From assembly GCF_035989285.1 (NCBI RefSeq), contig NZ_CP108513.1, positions 7,812,001-7,876,000 on the forward strand: a stretch of DNA of 64,000 bases. Direction: 5' to 3'. Positions within the stretch are counted from its first letter, which is position 1; each line of letters opens with the position of its first letter. This DNA is from Streptomyces sp. NBC_01235 (GTDB lineage: Bacteria; Actinomycetota; Actinomycetes; Streptomycetales; Streptomycetaceae). A program made the position numbers and the translations under genes. Positions 8,037 to 17,267 of this stretch are shown here, one piece after another. The notes beneath the pieces were generated by a model. It was not told the origin of the DNA and ran no database searches. It saw only the letters and a program-made list of their open reading frames with translations.

Positions 8037-9773
8037 GTGGCGCAGGTGCCGCAGACATTCTTCGATGCTCTCGCGGTGCGCACCTGGTGCGGCCTCGCGC
8101 TCACGGCGCTGGGCCGGGCGCGCGAGGAGATCGACGCGATCAACGTCTACCCGGTCGCGGACGGGGACACCGGCACCAACCTGTACCTGACCGTCGAGTC
8201 GGCGGCGACCGCCGTCGAGGCCGTGTTCGCCGGGTACGAGGCCGGTTCCGCGCCCGCCGGGAAGCCCTCCCTCGCCGACGCCGCGCGCGCGATGGCGCAC
8301 GGTGCGCTCATAGGCGCGCGCGGGAACTCGGGGACGATCCTCGCGCAGTTGCTGCGCGGCATGGCCCAGGTGCTCGCCACCGAGGGTGAGGCCTCTCACA
8401 CCGACGCGGACGGGCTGCGCCTGGCCCTTCGGCACGCGGCCGACTCCGCCCGCCAGGCCGTCGCCCACCCCGTCGAGGGCACGGTCCTGTCGGTCGCCTC
8501 GGCCGCCGCCGACGCGGCCGGGGGAGCGGAGGGCGACTGCGGGACGGTCGCCCGGGCGGCCTACCAGGGGGCGTGCGTGGCGCTCGCCGCGACCCCGGGG
8601 CAGTTGGCGGTCCTGGAGCAGGCCGGAGTCGTGGACGCGGGCGGGCGGGGGCTGGTGGCGGTTCTCGCGGCGCTGGTGGAGACGTTCACGGGGGAGGTGC
8701 CTGGGCTCTTCGGCGCCGTGGTCGGATCGGCGGCCGGTTTCCCGGTCGGTTTCCCGGTCGGGTCGGTTTCCGTGGCGCACGCGCGCGTGGAGGGCGTTCA
8801 GGGGGCCGGCCCGGCGGAGGACTGCGCCGAGGGGCCGGACGGTGAGGGCGGCCCCGCCTTCGAGGTGATCTACCTCCTGGAAGCGGACGACGCGGCCGTG
8901 GCACGGCTGCGGCAGCGGCTGGACGACCTGGGCGACTCGCTCGTCGTGGTCGGCGGCGACGGCCTGTGGAACGTCCACGTGCACGTGGACGACGCGGGTG
9001 CCGCGGTCGAGGCGGGCGTCGAGGCCGGCCGGCCCTACCGGATCCGCATCACGCACTTCGGTGCCGACGACGCGCACACGCGCGGCAGCGAGCGTCCGCC
9101 CCGCGAACGCGTCCAGCGCGCGGTCGTCGCCGTCGTGCCCGGCGAGGGCCTGGCCGGGCTGTACACCGAGGCCGGCGCCACCACCGTGCTCGCGCGCCCG
9201 GGGGAGCCGCCCGCCAGCGGGGAACTCGTCGAGGCGGTACGACGTGCCCACGCGCGCGAGGTCGTGCTCCTGCCCAACGACGCCGACCTGCGCCACACCG
9301 CCGCCGCGGCAGCCGAGCAGGCCCGCACGGAGGGCATCCGGGTGGCCCTGATCCCGACCCGTTCCGCGGTCCAGGGGATCGCGGCGCTCGCCGTGCACGA
9401 GCCGGACCGCCGCTTCGACGAGGACGTCGTCTCGATGACCTCGGCGGCCGGCGCCACCCGCTACGCCGAGGTCGTCGTCGCCGAGCGTCAGTCGTGGACC
9501 ATGGCCGGCATCTGCCAGGCCGGCGACGTCCTCGGACTCATCGACGGCGACGTGGCCGTCATCGGCTCCGACGTCACCGCCACCGCCGAGACCGTCCTGA
9601 ACCGCATGCTGGCGGCGGGCGGCGAACTCGTCACCCTCGTACTCGGCGACGAAGCCCCCGAAGACGTCGCAGGGCACCTGGAGGCGCGGGTGCGGGAGGC
9701 GTATCTCGCCGTGGACACGGTGGTGTACCGGGGCGGGCGTCAGGGAGCGTTGATGTTGATCGGGGTGGAGTAG
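8037..9773 (+). CDS. YloV/FakA-like DAK2-domain protein (fatty acid kinase catalytic subunit-like)
   Basis: A 578-residue protein. The N-terminal DhaL (DAK2) domain carries the Mg/ADP motif INVYPVADGDTGTNLYLT and the conserved ARGNSGTILAQLLRG. The C-terminal half resembles the YloV/FakA C-terminal domain (ending TLVLGDEAPEDVA...VYRGGRQGALMLIGVE). In Firmicutes such proteins phosphorylate fatty acids held by DegV-like FakB partners; that role here is inferred from family only. I chose the GTG at 8037, five bases after AAGGAGG. A linker at 8736-8770 carries a short 12-bp repeat (FPVGFPVG). No FakB gene is nearby. Confidence 0.87.
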   Translation: MAQVPQTFFDALAVRTWCGLALTALGRAREEIDAINVYPVADGDTGTNLYLTVESAATAVEAVFAGYEAGSAPAGKPSLADAARAMAHGALIGARGNSGTILAQLLRGMAQVLATEGEASHTDADGLRLALRHAADSARQAVAHPVEGTVLSVASAAADAAGGAEGDCGTVARAAYQGACVALAATPGQLAVLEQAGVVDAGGRGLVAVLAALVETFTGEVPGLFGAVVGSAAGFPVGFPVGSVSVAHARVEGVQGAGPAEDCAEGPDGEGGPAFEVIYLLEADDAAVARLRQRLDDLGDSLVVVGGDGLWNVHVHVDDAGAAVEAGVEAGRPYRIRITHFGADDAHTRGSERPPRERVQRAVVAVVPGEGLAGLYTEAGATTVLARPGEPPASGELVEAVRRAHAREVVLLPNDADLRHTAAAAAEQARTEGIRVALIPTRSAVQGIAALAVHEPDRRFDEDVVSMTSAAGATRYAEVVVAERQSWTMAGICQAGDVLGLIDGDVAVIGSDVTATAETVLNRMLAAGGELVTLVLGDEAPEDVAGHLEARVREAYLAVDTVVYRGGRQGALMLIGVE

Positions 9774-9783
9774 GGGGGCGAGG

Positions 9784-9897
9784 GAATCGTTCGACGATTC
9801 TCCTGTTCCCGAGAATAAGAGGCTTGAGAGCAAGAGGATCGTTCAACAATCCTCTTGCCCGTGCGTCCACTCGCCCTCGGGGATCGTTCAACGATCC
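9784..9897. repeat. Cluster of three related palindromes between convergent genes
   Basis: Three inverted repeats share the core GATCGTTCAACGATC: 9784-9800 (GAATCGTTCGACGATTC, perfect), 9832-9858 (13-base arms CAAGAGGATCGTT / AACAATCCTCTTG, one mismatch) and 9881-9897 (GGATCGTTCAACGATCC, perfect). The third covers the last codons and stop of the TPR gene. The first and third also share flanking GGAACAG on the minus strand, so they look like duplicated copies. They lie where the YloV-like and TPR genes converge and would work as bidirectional terminators, but their number and similarity are unusual. Confidence 0.75.
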
Positions 9898-12869
9898 TTC
9901 TGTTCCTCCGCCACCTGCAACAACTGCTCCGCCTCGGCCCGCCGCGACCGCACCGTCGCGTCCTCCTCCTGGTCGCCCCCGTCGGCACCGGCACCCGCAC
10001 CGCCGTCGGAATCGGCGTAAGCCCTCAGCACCGCACGCGCGCGTGCCGCCGCCGCCGTGGGCCGGCCCAGGTCGGTCTCCAGCCAGCCGGCGGCCAGCTC
10101 GGCACCCGTCCGGGCGTGCAGGGTGCTGTCGCCCAGGGCGACGAACACCGCGACGGCCTCCGCCATCTGGCAGAGCGCCTCGTCCAACGCGGCCCGGATC
10201 GAGTCGTCGTCGGCGTCCTCGGCGGCGGAACGGGCCAGCAGGTCCCCGAACTGGCGGTGGGTGTGACCGAGTTCGGCGACGAGCCGCAGGCGCGCCTCGT
10301 CGTCCTCCGCCGCGTCGAACGCGTCCGCGCACTCCTCCACGGCACGCGTCATCAGGTCACGTGCCGTGTCCGGCCCGCCCTCCGTGCGCAACGCCAGCCA
10401 CGCGCGGGCGCGCAGGGAGCGGACCAGTCCGTGGACGTTGCCGAGGCCGCGCCACAGCTCGCCCGCGCGCGCGTAGGCCTGGTCCGCCTCGGTGTGCAGG
10501 CCGGCCTGGCCGAGCGACTCGGCGGCCAGGTGGGCGAGGGTCGCGTGGTCGTGCTGCTCGGGCCAGTGCCGGGCGATCTCGGCGGCCTCGAGCCGGCGCT
10601 CGGCGGCGTCCCGGTGTTCCCCGAGCTCGCTCAGACAGTCACCGAGCCACCACTGCGTCTGGACGACCGCGCCGTCGCCGTGCGTCTCGGCGGTCAGGTC
10701 CGCGAGCGCCGACTCCAGAACCTCCGCGGCCTCGGCCCAGCGGCCCAGCCGCACCAGGAACCCGCCGAGCTGGTGCCGCGCCCACGCGCCGAACGTCGGG
10801 CCCGCGCCCGCCTCGTCGGCCCAGTGCGCCGCTTCCAGGGCGTGCTCCGCGGCCTCGTCGGCCTGCCCCCGGCCCCCGACGACCTCGGCGAGCTGGAGGT
10901 GCAGCTGGGACCGCCCCACCGCCTCCAGGAACGGTCCGCCGTGCTCCAGGGCCGCCCGCAGCGCCCGCTCCGCCTCCACCATGTCGCCCAACTGGTGGGC
11001 GAGACCGGCCAGCCGGGCCTCGTACTCCACGGCGAACCACGGCAGACCCGCCTCGACGAACTCGGCCGCGGCCCGCGCGAACAGCTCCGCGCCCGCCTCC
11101 GGGTCCCCGGAGTGCGTCGCGAGCTCCGCGAGCATCGCGTGCCCCTCGGCGACCCGGGCGGCCAGCCGTACGTCGTTCCCGGCCCGCCCGTCCACCAGCG
11201 CCAGCAGCTCCCGTACGGCAGCCTCGGCCTCCCTCAGAACCGTGTCCGCCACCGGCCCGTCGGCCTCGTGGACGCGCCGCATCAGGATCCGTGCCCGACC
11301 CATCAGCACGCCCGCCGCCTGCGGCACCTCCGTGCCCCCGTCGGCGTACAGCGCGAGGACCAGGTCGTACGGGTCGGCGACCGCCGCGAGTGCCTCGTCG
11401 ACCTCACCGGCCAGGGCACGGACGTACGCCGCACGCGCGCGTGCGGCCAGAGCCTCTCCGGGGTCGCCCGCCCGCGCGTACAGCTCGGCGGCCTGCTCGA
11501 ACGTTTCGGCCCCCTCGGCGCCCAGACCGATCGCCGCGTGGTCGGCGATCTCCGCGCGGTCACGCGCCTGCAGTTCCACGCCCTCCGTCTCCTCGGCCAG
11601 CCGCGCCACCCGCGCCCACGCCTCGACGGCGTGCGGCCGAAGGGTGTCCGACAGCCGCCGGGCCTCGACGAGCAGGGCCGACAGGTCCGGTTCGCCGTCC
11701 TCCTGGGCCGGAGCGGGCGCCGTTAGAGCCACAGCGACCACGGCGGAGGCCGGGCGAGCCGCCCGCACTCCCAGGGGCAACCGTTCCACCAGAGGACGCT
11801 GCGCCATACGCGCGCGGGCCCGCTCGCTGACGTACGCCGTGCCGTTGCGCTCGTCGAACCGCGCGGCCAGCGCGAGGGCCTCCGCGCGCGCGTGCACGGC
11901 GAGTGCGTCGGCCGTCCACTCCCGCCCGGCCGCCCCGGGCACCCGCTGACCTCCCAGCCCGAGCTCGGCCAGGCGCTCCATGAGCAGCACCACGACGCTC
12001 AGGAACTCCAGCCTGCTGCGCGGATGCCCCTCGTCCGTGAAGTACGCCGGCCGCTCCGCGAGCAGCTCCAGGCCCCGTGCCTCGTTGCCGGTGAGCGCGC
12101 AGAACTCGACGTGGTCGGCGTAGGCGCCCCGCATGCTCTCCATGGGCCGCACCAGCCGGAAACCCCGCAGATGGTGCGCTCGGGCCTCCTCCAGACGGCC
12201 CAGCCGCAGCAGCGGCACCAGGGACGACGCGAGCACGGTGTGCGGCTCGTGCGCGCACGTGTACTCGCCCTCCAGGACCGGCGCCCACACCTCCAGCGCC
12301 TCCGCGTCACGGCCGCGCTCCGCCTGCCACCAGCCCTGCCCGTGCAGCTCGCACGCGTGACAGTCGGCCATGGTGTCCCGGTCCGCCGCCAGCCAGGCGG
12401 CGAACGCCCGCTCGGCCCGTTCCACGTCCCCCACGTGCGCGGCCACGCTGAACTCGGCGCTGCGCACCGCCCGCTCGGAGTGCCCGGCGAGCCGGTAGCG
12501 GTGCTCCATCTCGCCGAGCCACTTCTCCACCGACGCCAGCGGCACATGCGGCTGGTCGAGCATCCCGGCCGACACCCACTTGAAGACCCAGTGCAGCGAG
12601 TGCGTCTCGTAGTCGTCGAAGTCCTCGGGCCGCTCGTCCCACAGGCGCAGCAGCCGCGCGAACGGGACGAACATCTTCGCCTTCTCGGAGCTGTAGTTGT
12701 AGACCTTCAGCTGGTGCCCGAGCGCCTCGATCACGGCAAGCGGGATGTTCAGCTTCTCCGCCTCCAGCAACAGCCGCTCCGCGCGCGCGTTGCGAGCCGG
12801 CCCCTCCGGCTGTTCGCCGTTCTCCGCCATCGCCCGGCGGAGGGAGTCGAAGTCCGTGATCTCACTCAT
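9888..12869 (-). CDS. Large TPR-like helical-repeat protein, coupled to an Hsp90-like gene
   Basis: A 993-residue protein with no catalytic motif that I recognise. Most of it from about residue 100 consists of degenerate helix-turn-helix repeats of TPR type (for example GRDAEALEVWAPVLEG, GDMVEAERALRAALEHGG, GRWAEAAEVLESALADL), rich in Ala, Glu, Leu and Arg. The N-terminus (MSEITDFDSLRRAMAENG...) is more conserved-looking, with a Trp/Tyr-rich stretch near residues 45-100. Its ATG overlaps the end of the Hsp90-like gene by eight bases, so the two are translationally coupled and probably act together. By analogy with eukaryotic Hsp90 co-chaperones it may be a partner or client adaptor; this is inference. 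Confidence 0.75.
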   Translation of the reverse strand: MSEITDFDSLRRAMAENGEQPEGPARNARAERLLLEAEKLNIPLAVIEALGHQLKVYNYSSEKAKMFVPFARLLRLWDERPEDFDDYETHSLHWVFKWVSAGMLDQPHVPLASVEKWLGEMEHRYRLAGHSERAVRSAEFSVAAHVGDVERAERAFAAWLAADRDTMADCHACELHGQGWWQAERGRDAEALEVWAPVLEGEYTCAHEPHTVLASSLVPLLRLGRLEEARAHHLRGFRLVRPMESMRGAYADHVEFCALTGNEARGLELLAERPAYFTDEGHPRSRLEFLSVVVLLMERLAELGLGGQRVPGAAGREWTADALAVHARAEALALAARFDERNGTAYVSERARARMAQRPLVERLPLGVRAARPASAVVAVALTAPAPAQEDGEPDLSALLVEARRLSDTLRPHAVEAWARVARLAEETEGVELQARDRAEIADHAAIGLGAEGAETFEQAAELYARAGDPGEALAARARAAYVRALAGEVDEALAAVADPYDLVLALYADGGTEVPQAAGVLMGRARILMRRVHEADGPVADTVLREAEAAVRELLALVDGRAGNDVRLAARVAEGHAMLAELATHSGDPEAGAELFARAAAEFVEAGLPWFAVEYEARLAGLAHQLGDMVEAERALRAALEHGGPFLEAVGRSQLHLQLAEVVGGRGQADEAAEHALEAAHWADEAGAGPTFGAWARHQLGGFLVRLGRWAEAAEVLESALADLTAETHGDGAVVQTQWWLGDCLSELGEHRDAAERRLEAAEIARHWPEQHDHATLAHLAAESLGQAGLHTEADQAYARAGELWRGLGNVHGLVRSLRARAWLALRTEGGPDTARDLMTRAVEECADAFDAAEDDEARLRLVAELGHTHRQFGDLLARSAAEDADDDSIRAALDEALCQMAEAVAVFVALGDSTLHARTGAELAAGWLETDLGRPTAAAARARAVLRAYADSDGGAGAGADGGDQEEDATVRSRRAEAEQLLQVAEEQKDR

Positions 12870-14724
12870 CGGTGGCCCCCTGTCCCTCTGTCGACTCCCC
12901 CTGTGCGGACTCCCCGTGCGTGGCCCACTCCAGGAGACCGATGAACGCCCGGTTCAGCAGCGCCGAGTCCGCGGGCCGCAGCGGGCGCTGCGCCATCAGC
13001 AGCGCCTGCCCGTACAGCGACTCCGTGGCGGTGCCGATCAGTTCAGGATCGTTCAACGAACTGATCCGCCGGATCAGCGGGTTGAGATGGTTGAGCACCA
13101 GACGCGCGCGCGGGGCGCTCCCGCGCAGCGAGCCCAGGATGCCCGCCCACAGATCGTCGGCCTGCGCCTCCGCCTCCGCGCGCGCCTGCTCGTGCCGGGC
13201 CGCCCGGTCGTCGAGATGCAGCGCGGGCACCGACAACGGGTGGAAGGCCCGTAGGGCGACGTCACAGCCCAGCGGGTCGAGCTTCGCCCGCGCGGCCGCC
13301 AGGAAGCCCGTCAGCGCCAGCTCGTCGGCCGGGTCGACGGCGTCCAGGTGCGCGGTCACGGTGTCCGCGTCCAGCTCGGCGACGACCGTCCCCGGCCGCA
13401 CCGACGGCAGCGCCTCGACCAGCTCGCTGTCGTACGTGTAACCGCCGTTGATCACCCCGACGCCCTGCGCGGACGCGATCGGCGCCACCTGCCGGTACTC
13501 CTCCACGGTCCGCGTGAAGTGCACCAGCGGGTGCCGCTGCGCGAACTCCTCCAGCGACAGCCGTCCGTCGGTCGTCTCGAAGGGCAGCCACGGCAGCATC
13601 GTGCGCAGCATCTCCTTGTCGTGCCGCGCCAGGGACTTCACGCCCAGGTGGTGCACCGCCAGGAAAGCCGCGAGCCGCTCCGGATCACCGGCGGCCAGAC
13701 CCGTCAACCACGACCGGATCCGTTCCCCCAGCGCCTCCCGCACCCCGGCCAGCGTCTCGTCCTCGTACAGCGACTCCCGCGAGGCCGTCGGCCGCAGACT
13801 GTCGGTGTCCAGGACGCAGCGCACGAAGAACGCCCAGTCGGGCAGCAGCTGTTCGCCCCGCTCGGTCAGCAGCATGCCCTTGAGGTGCACCCGGTGACCA
13901 GCGCGCTGCGCCGGGCTGACCGCCGACGGCAGCACGTACGCCACCCCGCGGATCCCCGCCAGCGGCACGTCCAGCTCGACCGAGTCCAACGGCGTGAACC
14001 CGAACTGCTCATGACAGTGCCGGGCCAGCGCCACCCGCCGGTTGGCGGGGGAGGGGTACGCCCGGTCCCAGGGCGCGGGCAGATCCGTGACCGCCTCGTC
14101 GCCGACCCGGACGTCGTACGGCAGCAGTGAGCCGAAGTCCCGGGCCAGTTGCAGGACCCGCGGCTCGGTGAGCCACTCCCCGGCACCGGCCCGCGCCACC
14201 AGATGCACGGTGGTTCCCGGCTCGGGCCGCTCCTCGTGGGGCAGCGTCCGCACGGTGTACGACCCGTCGTCGCGCGCCGTCCACTCCACGGGCGGCGCGT
14301 CCGGCGTACGGGCGCTGCGGCTGACCACGCGGATCCGCTCGGCGACCACGAAGCAGGCCAGCAGCCCGATGCCGAACTGCCCGAGGAAGTCCGAACGGAC
14401 GTCCTGCAGCCCCTCGGCACGCTTGGAACTGCGCCCGATGGTGGCCAGCAGGCTGTGCACGTCGGCCTCGGTGAGCCCGACGCCGGAGTCCTCCACCCGC
14501 AGCCGGCCGTCCGCCGCGAACAGGCGCACCCGCGCCGGGGCGTCGGGCTCCTCGGTCCGCCGGGCGGTGATGGCGTCCACGGCGTTCTGCAGCAGCTCGC
14601 GCAGGTAGACCCTGGGACTGGAGTAGAGGTGATGGGACAGCAGGTCCACCAGACCGCGCAGGTCGACCTGGAACGTGTGAGGTGACGGGGATGCCTGGGA
14701 TGACTGTGAGGTCTGGGAGTCCAT
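12862..14724 (-). CDS. Hsp90/HtpG-like chaperone (divergent)
   Basis: A 620-residue GHKL ATPase close to HtpG length. The N-terminal ATPase keeps the Hsp90 boxes: LYSSPRVYLRELLQNAVDA (catalytic Glu and Asn, about residues 34-52), VEDSGVGL, TIGRSSKR (in place of IGKSGTK) and FLGQFGIGLLACFVVAERI. The middle domain keeps the arginine loop as LRPTASRESLYED. The C-terminal dimerisation part is weakly conserved. The first 15 residues are Ser/Gln-rich. It is transcribed away from recG and overlaps the next gene by eight bases. It may be a specialised paralogue rather than housekeeping HtpG; the client is unknown. Confidence 0.85.
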   Translation of the reverse strand: MDSQTSQSSQASPSPHTFQVDLRGLVDLLSHHLYSSPRVYLRELLQNAVDAITARRTEEPDAPARVRLFAADGRLRVEDSGVGLTEADVHSLLATIGRSSKRAEGLQDVRSDFLGQFGIGLLACFVVAERIRVVSRSARTPDAPPVEWTARDDGSYTVRTLPHEERPEPGTTVHLVARAGAGEWLTEPRVLQLARDFGSLLPYDVRVGDEAVTDLPAPWDRAYPSPANRRVALARHCHEQFGFTPLDSVELDVPLAGIRGVAYVLPSAVSPAQRAGHRVHLKGMLLTERGEQLLPDWAFFVRCVLDTDSLRPTASRESLYEDETLAGVREALGERIRSWLTGLAAGDPERLAAFLAVHHLGVKSLARHDKEMLRTMLPWLPFETTDGRLSLEEFAQRHPLVHFTRTVEEYRQVAPIASAQGVGVINGGYTYDSELVEALPSVRPGTVVAELDADTVTAHLDAVDPADELALTGFLAAARAKLDPLGCDVALRAFHPLSVPALHLDDRAARHEQARAEAEAQADDLWAGILGSLRGSAPRARLVLNHLNPLIRRISSLNDPELIGTATESLYGQALLMAQRPLRPADSALLNRAFIGLLEWATHGESAQGESTEGQGATDE

Positions 14725-14890
14725 CGCTGCAGCGCCGCGGGCTGGGGACGATCACGGCGCGGGGTCGGGCGGTCCCGGTGGGGCGGTGACCGCGGATGAT
14801 GGCCGGAGCGCGCCATCCTAGAGCCCGAACGAGCCGTCTGACCAGGGGTTTCAGGACATGTATACGGCAATGTCAGTGGCGTGGTGTGCA

Positions 14891-17104
14891 ATGGATCTCG
14901 TGCCCGCACTGGAAGAACCACTCAAAAAAGTGCTCGGCCCCGCCACCGCGAAGGTGATGGCCGAGCACCTCGGCCTGCACACCGTCGGCGACCTCCTGCA
15001 CCACTATCCCCGCAGATACGAGGAGCGTGGCCAGCTCACCCACCTCGCCGACCTCCCCATGGACGAGCACGTGACCGTGGTCGCCCAGGTCGCCGACGCC
15101 CGCCTGCACAGCTTCGCCTCCGCCAAGGCCCCCCGAGGCAAGGGCCAGCGCCTGGAGGTGACGATCACCGACGGCAGTGGCCGACTTCAGCTGGTCTTCT
15201 TCGGCAGCGGCGTCCACAAACCCCACAAGGATCTCCTGCCCGGCACGCGCGCGATGTTCGCGGGCAAGGTCTCGGTCTTCAATCGCCGCCTCCAACTGGC
15301 CCACCCGGCCTACGAACTGCTGCGCGGCGACACCGACGAATCCGCGGAGACCTGGGCGGGCGCCCTCATCCCGCTCTACCCCGCCACCGCCAAACTGGAG
15401 TCCTGGAAGATCGGCAAGGCGATCCAGACGGTCCTGCCCAGTGCCCAGGAGGCCGTCGACCCCCTCCCGGACTCCCTGCGCGACGGCCGCGGCCTGGTCT
15501 CCCTCCCCGAGGCCCTCCTCAAGATCCACCGCCCGCACACCAAGGCCGACATCGCCGACGCCCGCACCCGCCTGAAGTGGGACGAGGCCTTCGTCCTCCA
15601 GGTCGCCCTCGCCCGCCGACGCCACGCCGACGCCCAACTCCCGGCCGTCCCCCGTAGACCCGCCCCCGACGGCCTTCTCACCGCCTTCGACGCCCGCCTG
15701 CCCTTCACCCTCACGGAGGGCCAGCAGAAGGTCTCCAAGGAGATCTTCGACGACCTGGCGACGGAGCACCCGATGCACCGGCTGCTCCAGGGGGAGGTCG
15801 GAAGCGGGAAAACGATGGTCGCCCTCCGCGCCATGCTCGCCACGGTCGACGCGGGCGGTCAGGCCGCCATGCTCGCCCCCACCGAAGTGCTCGCCCAGCA
15901 GCACCACCGCTCCGTCGTCGAGATGATGGGCGACCTGGCCGAGGGCGGGATGCTCGGCGGATCCGAGCAGGCCACCAAGGTCGTGCTGCTGACCGGATCC
16001 ATGGGCATGGCCGCACGACGGCAGGCACTGCTCGACCTCGTCACCGGAGAGGCCGGCATCGTGATCGGCACGCACGCGTTGATCGAGGACAAGGTCCAGT
16101 TCCACGACCTCGGGCTCGTCGTGGTGGACGAACAGCACCGCTTCGGCGTCGAGCAGCGCGACGCCCTGCGCGGCAAGGGCAGACAACCCCCGCACCTGCT
16201 CGTCATGACGGCCACGCCCATCCCGCGCACCGTTGCCATGACCGTCTTCGGCGACCTGGAGACGTCCGTCCTCGACCAGCTCCCGGCCGGCCGCTCGCCC
16301 ATCGCCAGCCATGTCGTCCCGGCCGCCGACAAACCCCACTTCCTGGCGCGCGCGTGGGAGCGCGTGCGCGAGGAGGTGGCGAACGGCCACCAGGCGTACG
16401 TCGTCTGCCCCCGGATCGGTGATGAGGAGGACGACCCGAAGAAGGCCGGCAAGGCCAAGAAGAAGTCCCCCGAGGACGAGGCCGAGAAGCGGCCCCCGCT
16501 CGCCGTCCTCGATGTGGCCGACCAACTCGCCAAGGGCGCCCTCCAGGGCCTCCGGGTCGAGGTCCTGCACGGCCGCATGCACCCCGACGACAAGGACGCC
16601 GTCATGCGCCGCTTCGCCGCGGGCGACACCGACGTCCTGGTCGCCACGACCGTCATCGAGGTCGGCGTCAACGTCCCGAACGCCACCGCGATGGTGATCA
16701 TGGACGCCGACCGCTTCGGTGTCTCCCAGCTACACCAGCTGCGCGGTCGGGTGGGGCGTGGCTCGGCCCCCGGCCTCTGCCTGCTGGTGACGGAGATGCC
16801 GGAGGCGAGCGCGGCCCGCCAGCGCCTCAACGCGGTCGCCGCCACCCTCGACGGCTTCGAACTCTCCCGTATCGACCTCGAACAGCGCCGCGAGGGCGAC
16901 GTCCTCGGCCAGGCCCAGTCCGGCGCCCGTTCCTCCCTGCGCGTACTCGCCGTCATCGAGGACGAGGAGGTCATCGCGGAGGCGAGAGAGGAGGCGGCGG
17001 CGGTGGTGGCGGCAGACCCGGAGCTGACGGGACTTCCCGGCCTCCGCACGGCCCTGGACGCCCTCTTGGACGAGGAGAGGGAGCAGTACTTGGAAAAGGG
17101 CTGA
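14891..17104 (+). CDS. recG: ATP-dependent DNA helicase RecG
   Basis: RecG remodels stalled replication forks and Holliday junctions. The 737-residue protein has an N-terminal wedge/OB domain (QRLEVTITDGSGRLQLVFFG), a superfamily 2 helicase core with P-loop LLQGEVGSGKTMVAL, the DEQH box (VVVDEQHRFGVEQRD), motif III TATPIPRT and motif VI QLRGRVGRG. I take the ATG at 14891 as start because MDLVPALEEPLKK matches the usual beginning; an ATG at 14858 and other codons between are possible and no clear ribosome binding site decides it. It is divergent from the Hsp90-like gene. Confidence 0.95.
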   Translation: MDLVPALEEPLKKVLGPATAKVMAEHLGLHTVGDLLHHYPRRYEERGQLTHLADLPMDEHVTVVAQVADARLHSFASAKAPRGKGQRLEVTITDGSGRLQLVFFGSGVHKPHKDLLPGTRAMFAGKVSVFNRRLQLAHPAYELLRGDTDESAETWAGALIPLYPATAKLESWKIGKAIQTVLPSAQEAVDPLPDSLRDGRGLVSLPEALLKIHRPHTKADIADARTRLKWDEAFVLQVALARRRHADAQLPAVPRRPAPDGLLTAFDARLPFTLTEGQQKVSKEIFDDLATEHPMHRLLQGEVGSGKTMVALRAMLATVDAGGQAAMLAPTEVLAQQHHRSVVEMMGDLAEGGMLGGSEQATKVVLLTGSMGMAARRQALLDLVTGEAGIVIGTHALIEDKVQFHDLGLVVVDEQHRFGVEQRDALRGKGRQPPHLLVMTATPIPRTVAMTVFGDLETSVLDQLPAGRSPIASHVVPAADKPHFLARAWERVREEVANGHQAYVVCPRIGDEEDDPKKAGKAKKKSPEDEAEKRPPLAVLDVADQLAKGALQGLRVEVLHGRMHPDDKDAVMRRFAAGDTDVLVATTVIEVGVNVPNATAMVIMDADRFGVSQLHQLRGRVGRGSAPGLCLLVTEMPEASAARQRLNAVAATLDGFELSRIDLEQRREGDVLGQAQSGARSSLRVLAVIEDEEVIAEAREEAAAVVAADPELTGLPGLRTALDALLDEEREQYLEKG

Positions 17105-17111
17105 GGGCAGC

Positions 17112-17215
17112 CCACCCGGGGGGCGCGGGGCTGTAATCCATATGCGGCCACCGGCGCGCGGGCGCGAAGAGCCACAACGGACCCGCACCCGCCGACGGCG
17201 AAGACGCACCCACCC
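17112..17215. repeat. Intergenic element resembling the common Streptomyces interspersed repeat
   Basis: The stretch reads GGGGGGCGCGGGGCTGTAAT, then a run with ATATGCGG, GCGCGGGCGCGAAGAGCC and ACAACGGACCCGCACCCGCCG. From memory this matches a GC-rich element often seen between genes in Streptomyces (GGGGCGCGGGGAACTGC... CCAGCCACAACGG...CCCGC). It fills most of the 163-base gap between recG and rsmD. It has no coding potential and its function is unknown. Confidence 0.5.
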
Positions 17216-17267
17216 GTGCCGCCTGCCAAACTGAACCGCAAAGCCGCCCACGAAGAAGGACTCCCCA

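Noticed and set aside
8966..11830. 954-codon open frame on the plus strand across the YloV-like and TPR genes
   Set aside because: Arg/Pro-rich shadow of two real genes in other frames; it runs through the palindrome cluster with no start signal.
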